The notes under the pieces are model-generated. The model made no database searches and was not told the origin of the DNA. It worked only from the letters and a program-made list of their open reading frames with translations. A DNA stretch of 64,000 bases from Adiantum capillus-veneris (Eukaryota; Streptophyta; Polypodiopsida; Polypodiales; Pteridaceae), in the NCBI GenBank assembly GCA_014529385.2, contig CM043959.1:52079753-52143752 (forward strand), in the 5' to 3' direction. Both the position numbers and the translations under genes were made by a program. Position 1 is the first letter of the stretch, and every line of letters starts with the position of its first letter. This document shows positions 1 to 11,264 of the stretch, piece by piece.

Positions 1-1000
1 CAGTGCATTGAGCCTATTTTCCCTATTTTTGACATTTTTAACTTATTATTTTTAAGTGACTTTTGTTGGAAAGTAGGTAGGGCAAATTGAGTAAGTTTGT
101 ATATAAGCAAACCTAGACTAGCACTAATTGGCAGAAGAGGCAGCACGAGCACCATTGCTGAACAGGCAACTTCTCAACAGAACCCCAAGCCCTAGCATTT
201 TTGCTCCTCCACAACAACCACCTAGCGTTTTTGGACCAAATCAGCCAGCGTTTTTGCTTCTTGCAGATCCCTGGCGACAGAAGACTCAACAAGAGACCTA
301 GCGTTTGCAGTTGCAGGCCATCCGGCGACAGCAGAACCATTTTCAGCACTAGCGTTTTTTATTTGCAGATCAGCCCCAGCGTTTTGTAGATTCTTCGCGA
401 CGGAATCCCCAAAAGCATCAGCGTTTTCAGTTTTCAGCAGTCATACATCGCAGATCAAGCACCAAACCTCGTTGACCTCACCTTCCCATAGCAGTTCCTC
501 GCCACACGGTCAGATCCAGCGTAGTTTGCAGATTCAGCCCGGAAAACACAAATTTCAGCATCTACGTTTTCAGCGCGAGGTCGTCACATCGTCGCCATAG
601 ACATCGTCCCCGTCATAGAGTCAGAATTCAGCAAATAGAAGATTTGCAGATTTCAGCCATTAGCATTTCCAGATTTCAGCCCGTCTCATCGTCGTCGACA
701 TGGTCGGCAAGTCCAAGCATTGTAGAGATTTGAGCAATCATAAGTAGACCGCTCTCGCCATCGAGAGTGGGGCCTTCGGAGGAGGGTTTTACAACGTCTC
801 TGGTGTCGTATTCACTTCTCTCTCTATATCTCAATCTCATGCACTTTCACGCATAGTGTCCATCCACTTGTTTGTGATCATTGCACTCTCTCACTAAGAA
901 CAGAAGGCTCTCCCTTCCATAAGAACAAAAGGAACCTTGAGCACAGTTCGGAGCACTCATCTTGAGCAAAGCTCAAATATTCATTCCGCTGCACCTTACA
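1..1000 (+). repeat. 5' LTR of element A (partial)
   Basis: Matches 2,083-3,068 over its whole length, including the promoter-like TATATAAGC (about 101), the GCACTAATTGGCAGAAGAG block and the end GCTGCACCTTACA. It ends immediately before the primer binding site. Confidence 0.8.
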
Positions 1001-1487
1001 TTGGTATCACAGTTATGGCAGTGTTCTGTATCACTTAAGGAAAGAACCACAAGAATCACAAGAATTTTTTGCTTGTTGCGGTCACACGAACCCAAGTTCG
1101 CTTGGGCGTGTTGATTCCTAATCGTGTTTTTGAAGAGTGACAGGAATCCCAAGAAAGAAGGGCTTGTCCAGCTTCCGCTTGTGCCTCTTTTCACTCATTG
1201 AGAGCGGACCGTGCACTTAGCGGCCGGCAATCAACCTGAGGTGGGAAAAAGCAACCTTGGTGTGAGCGCAAGGCCGCTAAGGGGTGCGCCCGCGGAAAAG
1301 AGCAGAACTCGAGTGAAGAGAAGATCCTTCTCAAACACAGATTGCAAGCGAAAGGAAACCTCAAGAACCCAAGTTCCTCGTGAACTTAAGAACCCAAGAC
1401 CACAAGAACCCACACGAACCCAAGACTTCAGTGGATGGTCATCACTCGAAGCGGAATGGATACTTCGCTTGGAGGTGATGAGCATGA

Positions 1488-1678
1488 GTTCCTTCGATGC
1501 TTCAACTTCATGCAAATCATCATGCTTGTGAGAAATCACATCTTGATCATGCAAATCATCATGATTGTCATTGTCATCCAAATCATCATGCTTATCATTA
1601 TCATTCAAATCATCATCATGCAAATCATGTGTGTCATGCTTTGGAGAAGTAGAGACGAAGTTGAAGCATCGAAGGAAC
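1488..1678. repeat. 22-bp perfect inverted repeat inside element A
   Basis: The arms at 1,488-1,509 and 1,657-1,678 are exact reverse complements (GTTCCTTCGATGCTTCAACT and its partner) around a 147-bp low-complexity CATGATG-type spacer. The structure could form a hairpin in the transcript. Confidence 0.8.
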
Positions 1679-1874
1679 CCCAAAAGACTTTGAGTCGCTT
1701 TCGGCGTGGCTCAAAGAAACAAGCATTGCAGACCTTTATGAAGTTCAAGTACCGCACAACCCACGCATCAAAGTGGGCCAACGAAGAGTCCCTTCCAGGA
1801 TTTCGGATGTTATTGGTGATCTCCCTCGACGCCATACAATTCGGTACCAGTACCTCACTTTGAAAAGGAGGGGA

Positions 1875-3068
1875 TGTCATGTGACACATCCAACCCTATG
1901 TGTCCTTGGACAAGCTACAGCACGACAAGGGTTCAGTCCGTCCATCCAGTCTAGATTTAGGAAGTGATCTGGCACTTTTGTGAGTCTGTTCGCATACCGT
2001 ACACTTAGTGTAGATGCATATCCTCTGGAAGCACACAGCATGATCATAAGCATTCCCATCAGGATCCTTCAGGGGAATTTTCCAGTGCATTGAGCCTATT
2101 TTCCCTATTTTTGACATTTTTCACTTATTATTTTTAAGTGACTTTTGTTGGAAAGTAGGTAGGGCAAATTGAGTAAGTTTGTATATAAGCAAACCTAGAC
2201 TAGCACTAATTGGCAGAAGAGGTAGCAGGAGCACCATCGCTCAACAGGCAACTTCTCAACAAAACCCCAAGTCCTAACGTTTTTGGACCAGATCAGCCAG
2301 TGTTTTTGCTTCTTGCAGATCCTTGGCGACGGAAGACTCAACAAGAGACCTAGCGTTTGCAGTTGGTGCAGGCCATCCGGTGACAGCAGAACCATTTTCA
2401 GCCCTAGCGTTTTTTATTTCCAGATCAGCCCCAGCGTTTTGCAGATTCTTCGCGACGGAATCCCCATAAGCATCAGCGTTTTCAGTTTTCAGCAGTCAAG
2501 ACATCGCAGATCAAGCACCAAACCTCGCAGACCTCACCTTCCCGCAGCAGTTCCTCGCCGCACGATCAGATCCAACGTAGTTTGCAGATTCAGCCCGGAA
2601 AACGCAGATTTCAGCATCTACGTTTTCAGCGCGTCATCGTCGCATCGTCGCCATCGACATCGTCCCCGACATAGAGTCAAAATTCAGCAGATAGAAGATT
2701 TGCAGATTTTAGCCATTAGCATTTCCAGATTTCAACCCGTCTCGTCGTCGTCTTCATCGTCGTCGACATCGTCGGCAAGTCCAAGCATTGTAGAGATTTG
2801 TGCAATCATAAGTAGACCACTCTCGCCATCAAGAGTGGGGCCTTCAAAGGAGGGTTTTACAACGTCTCTGCTGTCGCATTCTCTTCTCTCTCTATCTCTC
2901 AGTCTCATGCACTTTCACGCACAGTGTCCATCCACTTGTTTGTGATCATTGCACTCTCTCACTAAGAACGGAAGGCTCTCCCTTCCATAAGAACAAAAGG
3001 AACCTTGAGCACAGTTCGGAGCACTCATCTTGAGCAAAGTTCAAATATTCATTCTGCTGCACCTTCCA
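1875..3068 (+). repeat. 3' LTR of element A
   Basis: Begins TGTCATGTGACACATCC directly after a polypurine tract and ends GCACCTTCCA. Length is about 1,194 bp. It contains TATATAAGC at about 2,181 and repeated AGCGTTTT words that recur through all LTRs of this family. It abuts the LTR remnant of element C1 directly. Confidence 0.78.
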
Positions 3069-3660
3069 TCCGATGAGGCCCAAGTGACCTAAAGAGAAAA
3101 ATAAAGTAGGACCAGCATACCCACACACACAGATTTGCGTGGAGCATGAACGTGGAAGTTGTACAGACACCCGCATTTTGCGTTGCAATGCCACGTGGCA
3201 GACTGTATGGATTTCCGTGTTATACGCTGCTGACCTGGCAAACTGTAAGGATTTCCATAATTTGCGCTAGCAGCTCTGGGGGCCAACTTTTGGGACTAGA
3301 TGCTTTTAGAACTTCAAGCTTTTCATGTAAACTGCTTGTCATAGGCCAAGGGCCTTTAAATATGTGCAAAGCGCTCGGTCTCTGGCACTCTTCCAAGAGA
3401 AGGTGCAGAGCACGAGTACCGGCATTGTACTAAGTTCAAGCCATATAAAGAAATACCGAAAGGGGCGCCAAGGTTTGGGACCAGTGCTCTCTTGGGGTGG
3501 AAGGGGCGCCCAAGGTTTGGCACCAGTGCTCTCTTGGGGTGGAACTTCGCCACTTCTCGTCTTGTGTCGTGCATCTCTTTCAATTCAATTGTTATTTGAA
3601 GTGCTTGAAGTTGCTCAGTCTGTTCTTTTCTGTTGGCACGTGGTGCCCGTTCCTATTACA
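3069..3660 (+). repeat. LTR remainder of element C1, with internal tandem duplication
   Basis: Aligns with the solo LTR at 24,720-25,340, sharing CCAAGGGCCTTTAAATATG, AATACCGAAAGGGGCGCC and the GGCACGTG...CCCG end. A 41-42 bp unit starting AAGGGGCGCC is tandemly duplicated at 3,460-3,500 and 3,501-3,542; the other copy has only one unit. Confidence 0.75.
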
Positions 3661-4870
3661 GTGGTATTAGAGCTTCAAGCATGTGCTTTTTGGAAAGCAT
3701 ACTAGTCCTAGCAAAGAGCAGACAGAGCACACCAGCGCTTCCAAATTCCGACCCCGGACTTATTAGCCACTCCCACCCTTAGTCCATCGCGCATCGGGCG
3801 TCTTCATCGCTCTGTCTTTGTGGCTTACAAGGCGTAAGCCATAAAGAACCCAAGACATGGTGTTCATTGATTCAGCAGAGTACTTGCAGTTTCTCCTCGA
3901 AGAGCTTCGCGACATTCTTTCATGGCATCCGCAACAAAATCTCCGGATGCTGCAAAGTTTTCAACAATTTCTAAATTACATGTTAACCCTATGATGCCCT
4001 AAGTGATACCTCCATCATCCTCCGCTATCAGAACATACGAGAGCTTCCAACCGGCAACCTTCCCAACCGTCTGTTCCGATCGAGGGAGTCTTTAGGAATA
4101 TGGTGTAGCCATCTAACCCTGATCCACTGCAACCGCCGTTGCCCCCACCTCTCCCACCACACCACCAAGCTACAATGGTTGGAGTCCGTATGGATACCCT
4201 TATTATCCGTAACCGGGATACATGCCTAACAAATCGAAAGATTTCAAGGATGGCGGTACAACAGCATGAAAGATCAAAAGAAAGCATTGCAATTCCTAAA
4301 GCATGCCCGGCTATTGTCACTACTCCTAGCACCAGATGTCAGCCAGTAGGAATAATGCGACAAGAAAGCCTCTAGGGCACACATGGGCTAGTGAATGCCA
4401 TGAACAAGTTAATTCATATGAGAGGAAAAACGTCTCATAAGACGTCACAAAACAGTAAGAGTAACTCACCATGGTGGAGAAGCATTGATCCAAAGATTAT
4501 TCAACCAATAGCATCCCGTAGCATGAATGGGAGAAGCAGCCATAGATGTCACAACTCAGAGGTTAGTGCCCATCATCAAAGCAGAAGGTATATACGATGT
4601 CATCACATGCAAACTTAGTAGAGGAGAAGTTCTTAGAAGAGTGACATTGCCACAATGCAAAAAGGGAGAGAGTGCTAGAATCGTGAGCCCGCCAAAAGGT
4701 AGTTATTTCCATCCTCAAACCCAAAGCAAAACAAGGCAAAGTGGCAACCACCATTGAGATATGAAGGGGAAGGTTCCCACCAGGGTAAGTTCTTGCTGAG
4801 GGTAGATTTCCACCAAAGGATAATATCAAGCTATTGTGACACCAATCATTAAAAGGGGAAAGGTGACATA
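3069..4870 (+). mobile_element. Element C1: LTR retrotransposon remnant
   Basis: An LTR remainder (3,069-3,660) matches the solo LTR at 24,720-25,340 but lacks about the first 135 bp. The LTR ends CCTATTACA and is followed by a weak initiator-Met primer site (TGGTATTAGAGC) at 3,662. Internal sequence contains a short leader, a reading frame starting near 3,857 and Pro-rich stretches near 4,140, but no protease, reverse transcriptase or integrase motif. The right end is not defined: a purine tract at about 4,851-4,862 could be a polypurine tract, but no 3' LTR follows. Element A is joined directly to its LTR, so A probably inserted into C1. Broken, old fossil. Confidence 0.55.
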
Positions 4871-5166
4871 TCCATTTATTCAACAACCAAGAAAGCCCTT
4901 CAAAAAATTCCTCCAGGAGGCGATAAGTGAAAAATAATTAGAACCACTGTCAAGCCAAGGCTCCTCAATAAACCATTCCAAATTTAAGGGACTAAAGTAG
5001 CATGACCTTAATTTTGTCAAGATAAGAACACCATTTGTTAAGAAAATAAAGTCAGAGCCCGATGATCTAGAACAAGTCAAAGCCCCATAGAGAGCCTCAG
5101 CATTGTGAGAGGCCCAAACGAGGTAAGTGAAGCTCATGTCAGAGAATGAGAACTCTTTGTACAACA
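4871..5166. other. Unassigned intron sequence
   Basis: No recognisable gene or repeat. A minus-strand reading frame here extends through the neighbouring (GT)n tract as His-Thr repeats and has no family signature. Confidence 0.4.
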
Positions 5167-5189
5167 GTGTGTGTGTGTGTGTGTGTGTG
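5167..5189. repeat. (GT)n microsatellite at the 5' side of LINE-1
   Basis: About 11 GT units. The sequence after it is the GC-rich start of LINE-1; a second GT-rich tract lies at the 3' end of the same LINE (10,858 onward). Confidence 0.9.
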
Positions 5190-5713
5190 GGAGATACAAG
5201 TTGCGCGTGAAATTCCTGATCTGCTGCGAGTATTTCTTGCGCGCTGCTGCGCCTGCGCCAGCAAGGGTGGGTGACTGTGTGCGCGCGTGGGTGTGGGTGT
5301 GGGCAAACGCTGAAGGTAGTGCGCTGTGAGACAGCGCGTGGAGCTCCTGCTGTGTGAATTCCCTGTGCACAGCAGCAGCAGTACGCAGCGCGCCCTCTTG
5401 TTTGTCGCCGTCGAGAAGTGCAGTATTGAACAGCAAGACTGTAGGTAGACAGTTGCAGAAGGCTTTGCACGCCAATTGTGGTATCATTCTGCAGGACTGG
5501 CAGAGCAGTTTGTATACAGGTAGAGTCTCAGTCAAGCTCCATTTCGTTGGGCAGAATTCAGGAGATGTATATTGTTGTGGGTTTTGGTTGTTGCTTTTGG
5601 TGAAGCATGTACATAGCTGTGGTTCGTATGTTAATTGCAAGGTTTTCTCGACAGTAGACTGCAAAAGTTTCTCGCCAGTAGGTTTTGTTTGCAGAAGGAG
5701 TTTCTTTTAATTT

Positions 5714-6946
5714 ATGTTTGACTCACTGTGCGTCTTTAAGCGTCGGAAGGCGATGGATTCCACGTCGGAGGCAGCTTCTGAGATCAAGGCATGCTTGTAT
5801 GAGGACTTTGAGGAGGCTCGACAGGCATGGAATGGTCGGGCGCCTGCTCTTGAGGTGCGCATTCCAGTGCAGGATCTCATGGACCCAGTTGCGCAGTACG
5901 CTATGAATGCAGTTACTCTGTTTTTCCCGAGGAAAATGCCTACTGCGCAAGATGTCGGCCAATGGGTCGATTTTCTTCTTAAGCGGCAAGCTGTCCATGG
6001 TGTCTACTTTGAGGCGTGTGGATTTTATGAAGTTTTGCTTGCAAATATAGAAGCCCGAAATCTTTTTCTTGAGATGTCTCCCCTCTTTTTTAATACGCAG
6101 ATGACACATGTTCTCCCGTGGGCACTCACTAAAGACTACCAGAGTCTTATTCGTCACAAATGCCCGGTGTGGGTAGAAATTGTTGATTTCCCTCGCACGT
6201 GGAGACATTTCCTGCCCCTGTTGGCTGCGCAGCTTGGAAAGGTTATCTGTCCTCCAAAATTGGATGCGAATACCAACAGGTTTTGTATTCTATGGGACAC
6301 GGATAAGATTACCCCTAATGGTATTATGGTTGACTCAGGTGATCCATGGGTAGGCAAGCGCCCCTTTAAACTTAAATAGGGAAAATTTGCGAATTCTTGT
6401 TTTCGATGCGGCAAATTTGGTCATATGCAATTTGAATGTCCAGAGCCGGTCTTGCAACCCCCTCCCTCTGCTGTTCCTTTGTCCACCTCTCTCCCTACTG
6501 GAAAACCCACAAGTGAAGCCAAGCAAAGTGGAGTCTCTATTGCTAAAGTGGCTTCGAATGTGGACAAAGGGAAAGGCAAGGTACAGCAAGTTACTGATCT
6601 TGGGAATGGGACTGTTGTTAAAGGCAAAAATGTTGGACCTATTGATGTCAATACATGGGTGGTGCCGAAAAAAGCAATGAAGATTCACACGCCACTTTCT
6701 GCTCGTAATTACGTTCCTTCTGTTAATGCTAACAAGAATGCATCATTTAAGCAACTTCCATGCAATGACAATCGCACGTTGATTGATGCATGGGACAAAG
6801 CGATGCACTCTTACAAAGATGTACTCCTTGGTGAGGCTTCCACATCGCATGTGAACACTGTGGACACGTTTCCTGCCTTGACTCAGAGGATGGGTCCTCG
6901 TACGGATGCAGTGAATGAAGACGTGTCTATGGGCACCTCCACTTGA
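5714..6946 (+). pseudogene. LINE-1 ORF1: DUF4283-like RNA-binding protein with zinc knuckle
   Basis: About 410 codons. The start is either 5,714 or the second Met at 5,753 (MDSTSEAASE). The first 220 residues resemble the DUF4283 domain of plant L1 ORF1 proteins, with the block CPVWVEIVDFPRTW near residue 150. A TAG at 6,377-6,379 interrupts the frame just before a CCHC knuckle, CFRCGKFGHMQFEC (C-x2-C-x4-H-x4-C). A Ser/Pro/Lys-rich tail follows to the TGA at 6,946. The product would coat LINE RNA as part of the ribonucleoprotein. ORF2 begins 27 bp later. Apart from the single stop the frame is intact, so this copy is relatively recent. Confidence 0.8.
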
Positions 6947-6973
6947 TTTTGATACTTGTTGCTTTATGTACAT

Positions 6974-9900
6974 ATGTTTCCAATGCAAAGTCATATTAAA
7001 TGCATCTCCTACAATGTGCGTGGGTTATGCAACCTGGATAAATGGCGGCTGACCTGGCACTATGTACATACATGTAGGGCAGACATAGCTGTATTGCAAG
7101 AGCACAATCAGCATGAGTTTGATGGTCAATGTTCCTATTTTGCCGGATATTGGATTGCGTATGCTGGCTTGCAAGATTTCTCTGGTATATTGATGCTAAT
7201 TCGACATGAGCTTCAGCATGTTCTGTTATACAATGATCCGCATGGTCGTTGGATGGTTTTACCGTGTTTGTTGAATGGTCGAGTTCATGAATTTGGAGGT
7301 ACACATGCATATACGGCCTCTGGGCAAAGAGTTGCTTTGTGGAGAGAAATCTCGTCTCACCCATGGACATCGAATGCATTTTTGTGTGGAGATTTCAATA
7401 ATACTCCTGATATGATTGACAGCACCACAGGCAATTCGCATATGCTGCTTGCGGAGAAACATAATTGGGATCTTCTTGTTGCATCTGCTCAGATGATTGA
7501 TATATGGCGTTCTTTGCATCCATGTGCCTTTGGTTTTACCTTTCAACATGCTGCTCATTCCTCTTATAGAGCACGATTAGATCGTTGGTATTTGCTTAAT
7601 GGGCAACAATATGAAGAATTTGTATGTGACATGAGGATAGATTATGCTCTGCAGTTATCGAATCATTATCCTCTTTTGCTGTAGTTGTCTTTTGGACAGT
7701 CTCTTTATCGGCCTCTTCACAAGAAACGTTTGTTGCATGTTAATAATACCTACCTTACTCATGAAGCTTTTCATCACATGGTTGTCGATATTATTCCCCC
7801 GCTGTTGGCTCAAATGCATATTGATTTGGATGCTGCTTGGTATCGTTTTGTCATGAGAGTACAAACTGTGATTTCTGACTATGGTAGGCAGCATATGCAG
7901 CGTATTCGGGAGAATGTCGGTGATGCGAAACAGGTTAGTCAACGATTACAATAGTTGCCTGATTTTCGCCCATTGTCTGACTCTAAGATGACAGAGTTAT
8001 GTGAAGCTAAAGTGTGTATTCAGCAAAATGATAAGAGGAAGCTTGCTAAGTGGCAGACGCATGCCCGACAACAGGCCTTTATGGATAAAGGTTGTGCTTC
8101 GAAGAAATTTTTTAAGCAGTTGCATCATTCGAGAGTCTCGCAGTCGATTAAACGGGTTATGCTTCCCTCGGGTGCTTGGACTTCTTCGAAGCGGGAATTG
8201 GCTGAGGTTATGGTTTCACATTACCGTACGGTGTTTGCTGCCCCATCTCAGCATTCTTCAGTAGCTTGTCGAGCGCGTGAATTGTTGCTTTCTTATGTTC
8301 GTCCAATCCTGTCTTCGCAGGAGGCACAATGCCTTGAGGATCCTTTCTCTGTCGCCGAATTGCATGGTGCCCTGCTTGCATTGGGCCGGTGGAGATCTCC
8401 TAGTTGGGACGGACTTACTGTGGAATTTTTCCTCTCGTTTTGGGATGCCCTTAAACAACCCCTGATCTTCATGATAAATATGGCATGGGAAAAACAAGAT
8501 CTACCAATTTCATGGAAAGAGGGCTTACTTAAGGTGTTGCCCAAGCAAGCGCTTTGTGAGCAATTCTCTCATTGGCGGCCCATAACTTTGATGCCGGTGA
8601 TATACAAGATTTTGGCTAAAATGTTGGTCCACCGCATCAAGGACTATTTGTTTACAGGTTTTCATCAGGCTTAGTATGGTTTCATTCGTCGTCATCAAAT
8701 CATGGACAATTTGGCCAATCTTATGATTGGCATGGAATATGCTAAGTATACGCAACAAGATGTGCTCATCATGCAAGCTGATATTGAAAAGGCCTTTGAC
8801 ACTGTGCATTGGGACTTCATTGCTGCCACAATGAGATGTCTAGGATTTGGTCCTAAGTTGGCCAATGTAATTTATTTCTTGTATGATTGTAGTACGTCGT
8901 CGGGAATTCTGGACGGGGAATTGACAGAATCGTGGCCGCTTGGTTGTTCGGTTAGGCAAGGCTATCCTATTAGTGCTTTGTTGTATGCAATTGCTTCTCA
9001 TCCTTTGTTGATGTATCTAGATCACTTGACCTCTGCGCAGCGTCTTCAAGGTTTGCAGCTACCATCGGGTCATACTTTTATTGGGCAGGCTTATGCAGAT
9101 GACTCACTATTTATGCCCCGCAATCAACAAAACGATGTTCAAGAGATTATTGTTTGCGCTTGCGGCTGGTCTTAAAGTCAATTTCCGTAAATCAAAGCTT
9201 CTACCGCTTCGTTCTTGTGATTGGCATGCTCTGTTGTGGCCAGGAGAGATTGTTCTTCCAAATGTAATCACTAGGCATTTGGGTTATGGAATGTTACTCA
9301 CACGCAGAAAGTGGATTGGGTTATGAATCGCATGAATGTTAAACTGCATTACTGGAAGCTTTCTACCTGGCCGCTACATGTTCGCCTGCGAATTGTTCAG
9401 AGTATCCTCGTGGCATATGTTCAGTTCTTCTTGCCATTGTTGCATTGGCCCCGTCATTGTCTTGACTCTCATGTCGGCCATTTTGTCTCATTTGTGGCGA
9501 ACGCGTGCTCACAAAAAAGGTTTGCGCTTGATATCAATGGCAAAACTTTGTACACCAAAGCGCTTTGGTGGTTTGAATATTTTGGACCTGCGTAGGCATG
9601 TCATTGCTAGGAAGGCTATGCTTTTGTCTACACTTGTGCAACAATCTCAGCCTTGGACTCTTATGTTTGCACACTTGAGTCAGCATGTGGTTACATCCTC
9701 ATTTGGTCATTGGCAATCATCCATGTGGGAGGCAGTCTTTGGTAAGATGGATGGTCGTATTCCTGGATGCCCACTTTCTTCCATCTTGCTTTCTGCATGG
9801 AAACGGGTTACGATTCATCTTTCATGGAATGCCCAGAGAGAACGAAACTCGCTTCGTGCGGAGAGCCTTCATTGGAGTCGGGCTTTTTCTCTTACTTTGG

Positions 9901-10744
9901 TCGACCGCTTGCCTCGCTAGGCATATTTCCTCTCCTGCCGTGGCATTCGAGTGGTTGAGGATGTGGTGGATGCAGATGGTTTCACTTTCGAGTTTCCATT
10001 TGCCACTCGTCGCTTTGGATTGGGCATGCACTATCGCATTTTTGGAGAGAATTACAACAAATGTTGACAGCTTTCTTGCCGGTTTCACCTTTGGTTGATG
10101 GTGATTGCATGTCTGATTGGAAGCTTGGGGAAATGCCATTTCAAGATATTTCTGTTGGCCGGGCATATGCTCTTCTTCTGCCTCGTCCATGGATTGTTGA
10201 TCATTGCAATGCTATTTGGCACATGCATAAATCAGATATTTGGTGGCGCAGGGTTATATCTGCAATATGGGAAAGTCGTTTGCCGTTGAAAGAGCGTTTG
10301 TTTCTTTGGCGGTGTTTACTTGGTGTCCTCCCATTGGGTACCTTTCTTAGGATGCGCCGTATCCGCTCTTCATCATGTGTCCGTTGCTTATCTGCCGAGG
10401 AGGATGTTTGTCACCTCTTATGGGATTGCTGTGTCACTCGAGAATTCCTTCGTCGGGTTTCTGCGTGTATGCGGCTACGTTTTCCCACGACGGTCTTCCA
10501 TAAGCGGTTCTGGATTTTTGGTATCTTCTCGCCGGCGTTGCAGTGCTTTGCATCCTTCTTCATGTGGGTCAGGTTTTGGGCATACTGGAGCCTGTGGCGA
10601 CAGCGTAATGGCTATATGTTCCATCACATTCATATGGATCCACTACCTTTCTTCAAGATTTCCCTTCGACAGTCTTTGCGGTTTGCCTTGGAAGTTGGTG
10701 ATATCACAGCAGAGATACATCAGCTTTCTTATGAATGCTTTTAG
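6974..10744 (+). pseudogene. LINE-1 ORF2: endonuclease, reverse transcriptase, zf-RVT
   Basis: The AP-like endonuclease is at about 6,990-7,684: ISYNVRGL, VLQEH, FLCGDFNNTPD. The reverse transcriptase follows, with MQADIEKAFDTVHWDF near 8,780, CSVRQGYPISALLYAIA near 8,945 and the catalytic AYADDSLF at about 9,089-9,112. The C-terminal zf-RVT region (about 10,220-10,450) reads LPLKERLFLWRCLLGVLP and then CVRCLSAEEDVCHLLWDC. In-frame TAG codons lie at 7,682, 7,952 and 8,672. The frame changes near 9,160, 9,300, 9,520 and between 9,920 and 10,080. The real gene would be about 1,255 residues, usual for plant L1 ORF2. Confidence 0.85.
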
Positions 10745-10857
10745 ATATTTTATACCGCTGAACACTATTGTGTTCCTTTCCTTGTACATCTTTTTGGTGG
10801 GTTTTCCTCTCTTTGAGGTTTCCCACAGATAGTTAAATCAAATTGATTTACAAAAAA

Positions 10858-10944
10858 AGTGTGTGTGTGCGCACACGCGCGCGTGTGTGCGTGCGCGCGC
10901 GCGCGTGAACGCGTGTGGACGTGCATGTGTGAGTGTGTGTCAAA
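10858..10944. repeat. (GT)n/(GC)n alternating purine-pyrimidine tract after LINE-1
   Basis: GTGTGTGTG grading into CGCGCG and back to GTGTGTG, directly after the A-rich end of LINE-1. It matches the (GT)n on the element's 5' side. Alternating purine-pyrimidine sequence of this kind can adopt Z-DNA. Confidence 0.85.
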
Positions 10945-10974
10945 GTGCAATGGAGGGTGCAGTGACAAGAGAAC

Positions 10975-10978
<4 letters not shown>

Positions 10979-11012
<34 letters not shown>
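10979..11012. repeat. (AG)n microsatellite at the 3' end of LINE-2
   Basis: About 17 AG units followed by (GAAA)n; in the sense of LINE-2 (minus strand) this is a (TTTC)n(CT)n tail. Confidence 0.9.
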
Positions 11013-11017
<5 letters not shown>

Positions 11018-11264
11018 AAAGAAAGAAAGATTTTTTAACGTCCATAGGAGGCCGAAATCGGCCTATGAGACAAATCAATGTACATGGGGTGGGTGTCCTC
11101 TGGATATCCTGTGAAGGATGAAAGGTACAAAGCAAAAATAGCTATCCTGTGTAAGGACTGAGGGAGGAGGGAGGTGTTACAAGGGTGGGGTTCTAAAAAC
11201 AGCGGAGAGATGCAATCCTATATGCTGGGGTATATACAATCATGAAAGAAATGCTATCATATCT

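Larger units (their letters stand above)
1..3068 (+). mobile_element. Element A: reduced Ty3-type LTR element (left end outside window)
   Basis: Fossil LTR element of the same family as element B (17,995-23,338). The 5' LTR runs to 1,000 and ends in TTACA. It is followed by an initiator-Met-type primer binding site (TGGTATCACAG) at 1,002. The internal part is short: a fragment like the start of the element B gag leader (about 1,211-1,430), a His/Asp-rich low-complexity part, and a polypurine tract at about 1,863-1,874. The 3' LTR begins with TGTCATGTG at 1,875. By comparison of the LTRs about 210 bp of the 5' LTR lies left of the window. No protease, reverse transcriptase or integrase remains, and the internal order differs from the sister copy, so it is broken and non-autonomous. 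The LTRs look closely similar, suggesting modest age. Confidence 0.75.
5190..10857 (+). mobile_element. LINE-1: full-length but decayed L1-type LINE (DUF4283 ORF1)
   Basis: The 5' UTR is GC-rich (5,190-5,713). ORF1 lies at 5,714-6,946, ORF2 at 6,974-10,744 and a short 3' UTR ends CAAAAAAA at about 10,857. The ORF1 zinc knuckle and the ORF2 endonuclease, reverse transcriptase and C-terminal zf-RVT order are typical of plant L1 elements. (GT)n flanks both ends, at 5,167-5,189 and from 10,858. The element is dead: one in-frame stop in ORF1, three in the first half of ORF2 and about four frame changes between 9.15 and 10.1 kb. At least one stop (HQA*YGF) looks like CAG to TAG, which fits decay by cytosine methylation. 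Confidence 0.85.

Noticed and set aside
1435-1863. Plus-strand frame with a very hydrophobic Ile/Met-rich stretch resembling a membrane protein
   Set aside because: It is the opposite strand of the His/Asp-rich acidic low-complexity sequence of the A/B retroelement family.
4880-5664. Minus-strand frames of 176-196 residues
   Set aside because: They run through the (GT)n tract as His-Thr repeats and overlap the LINE-1 5' UTR antisense; no family signature.
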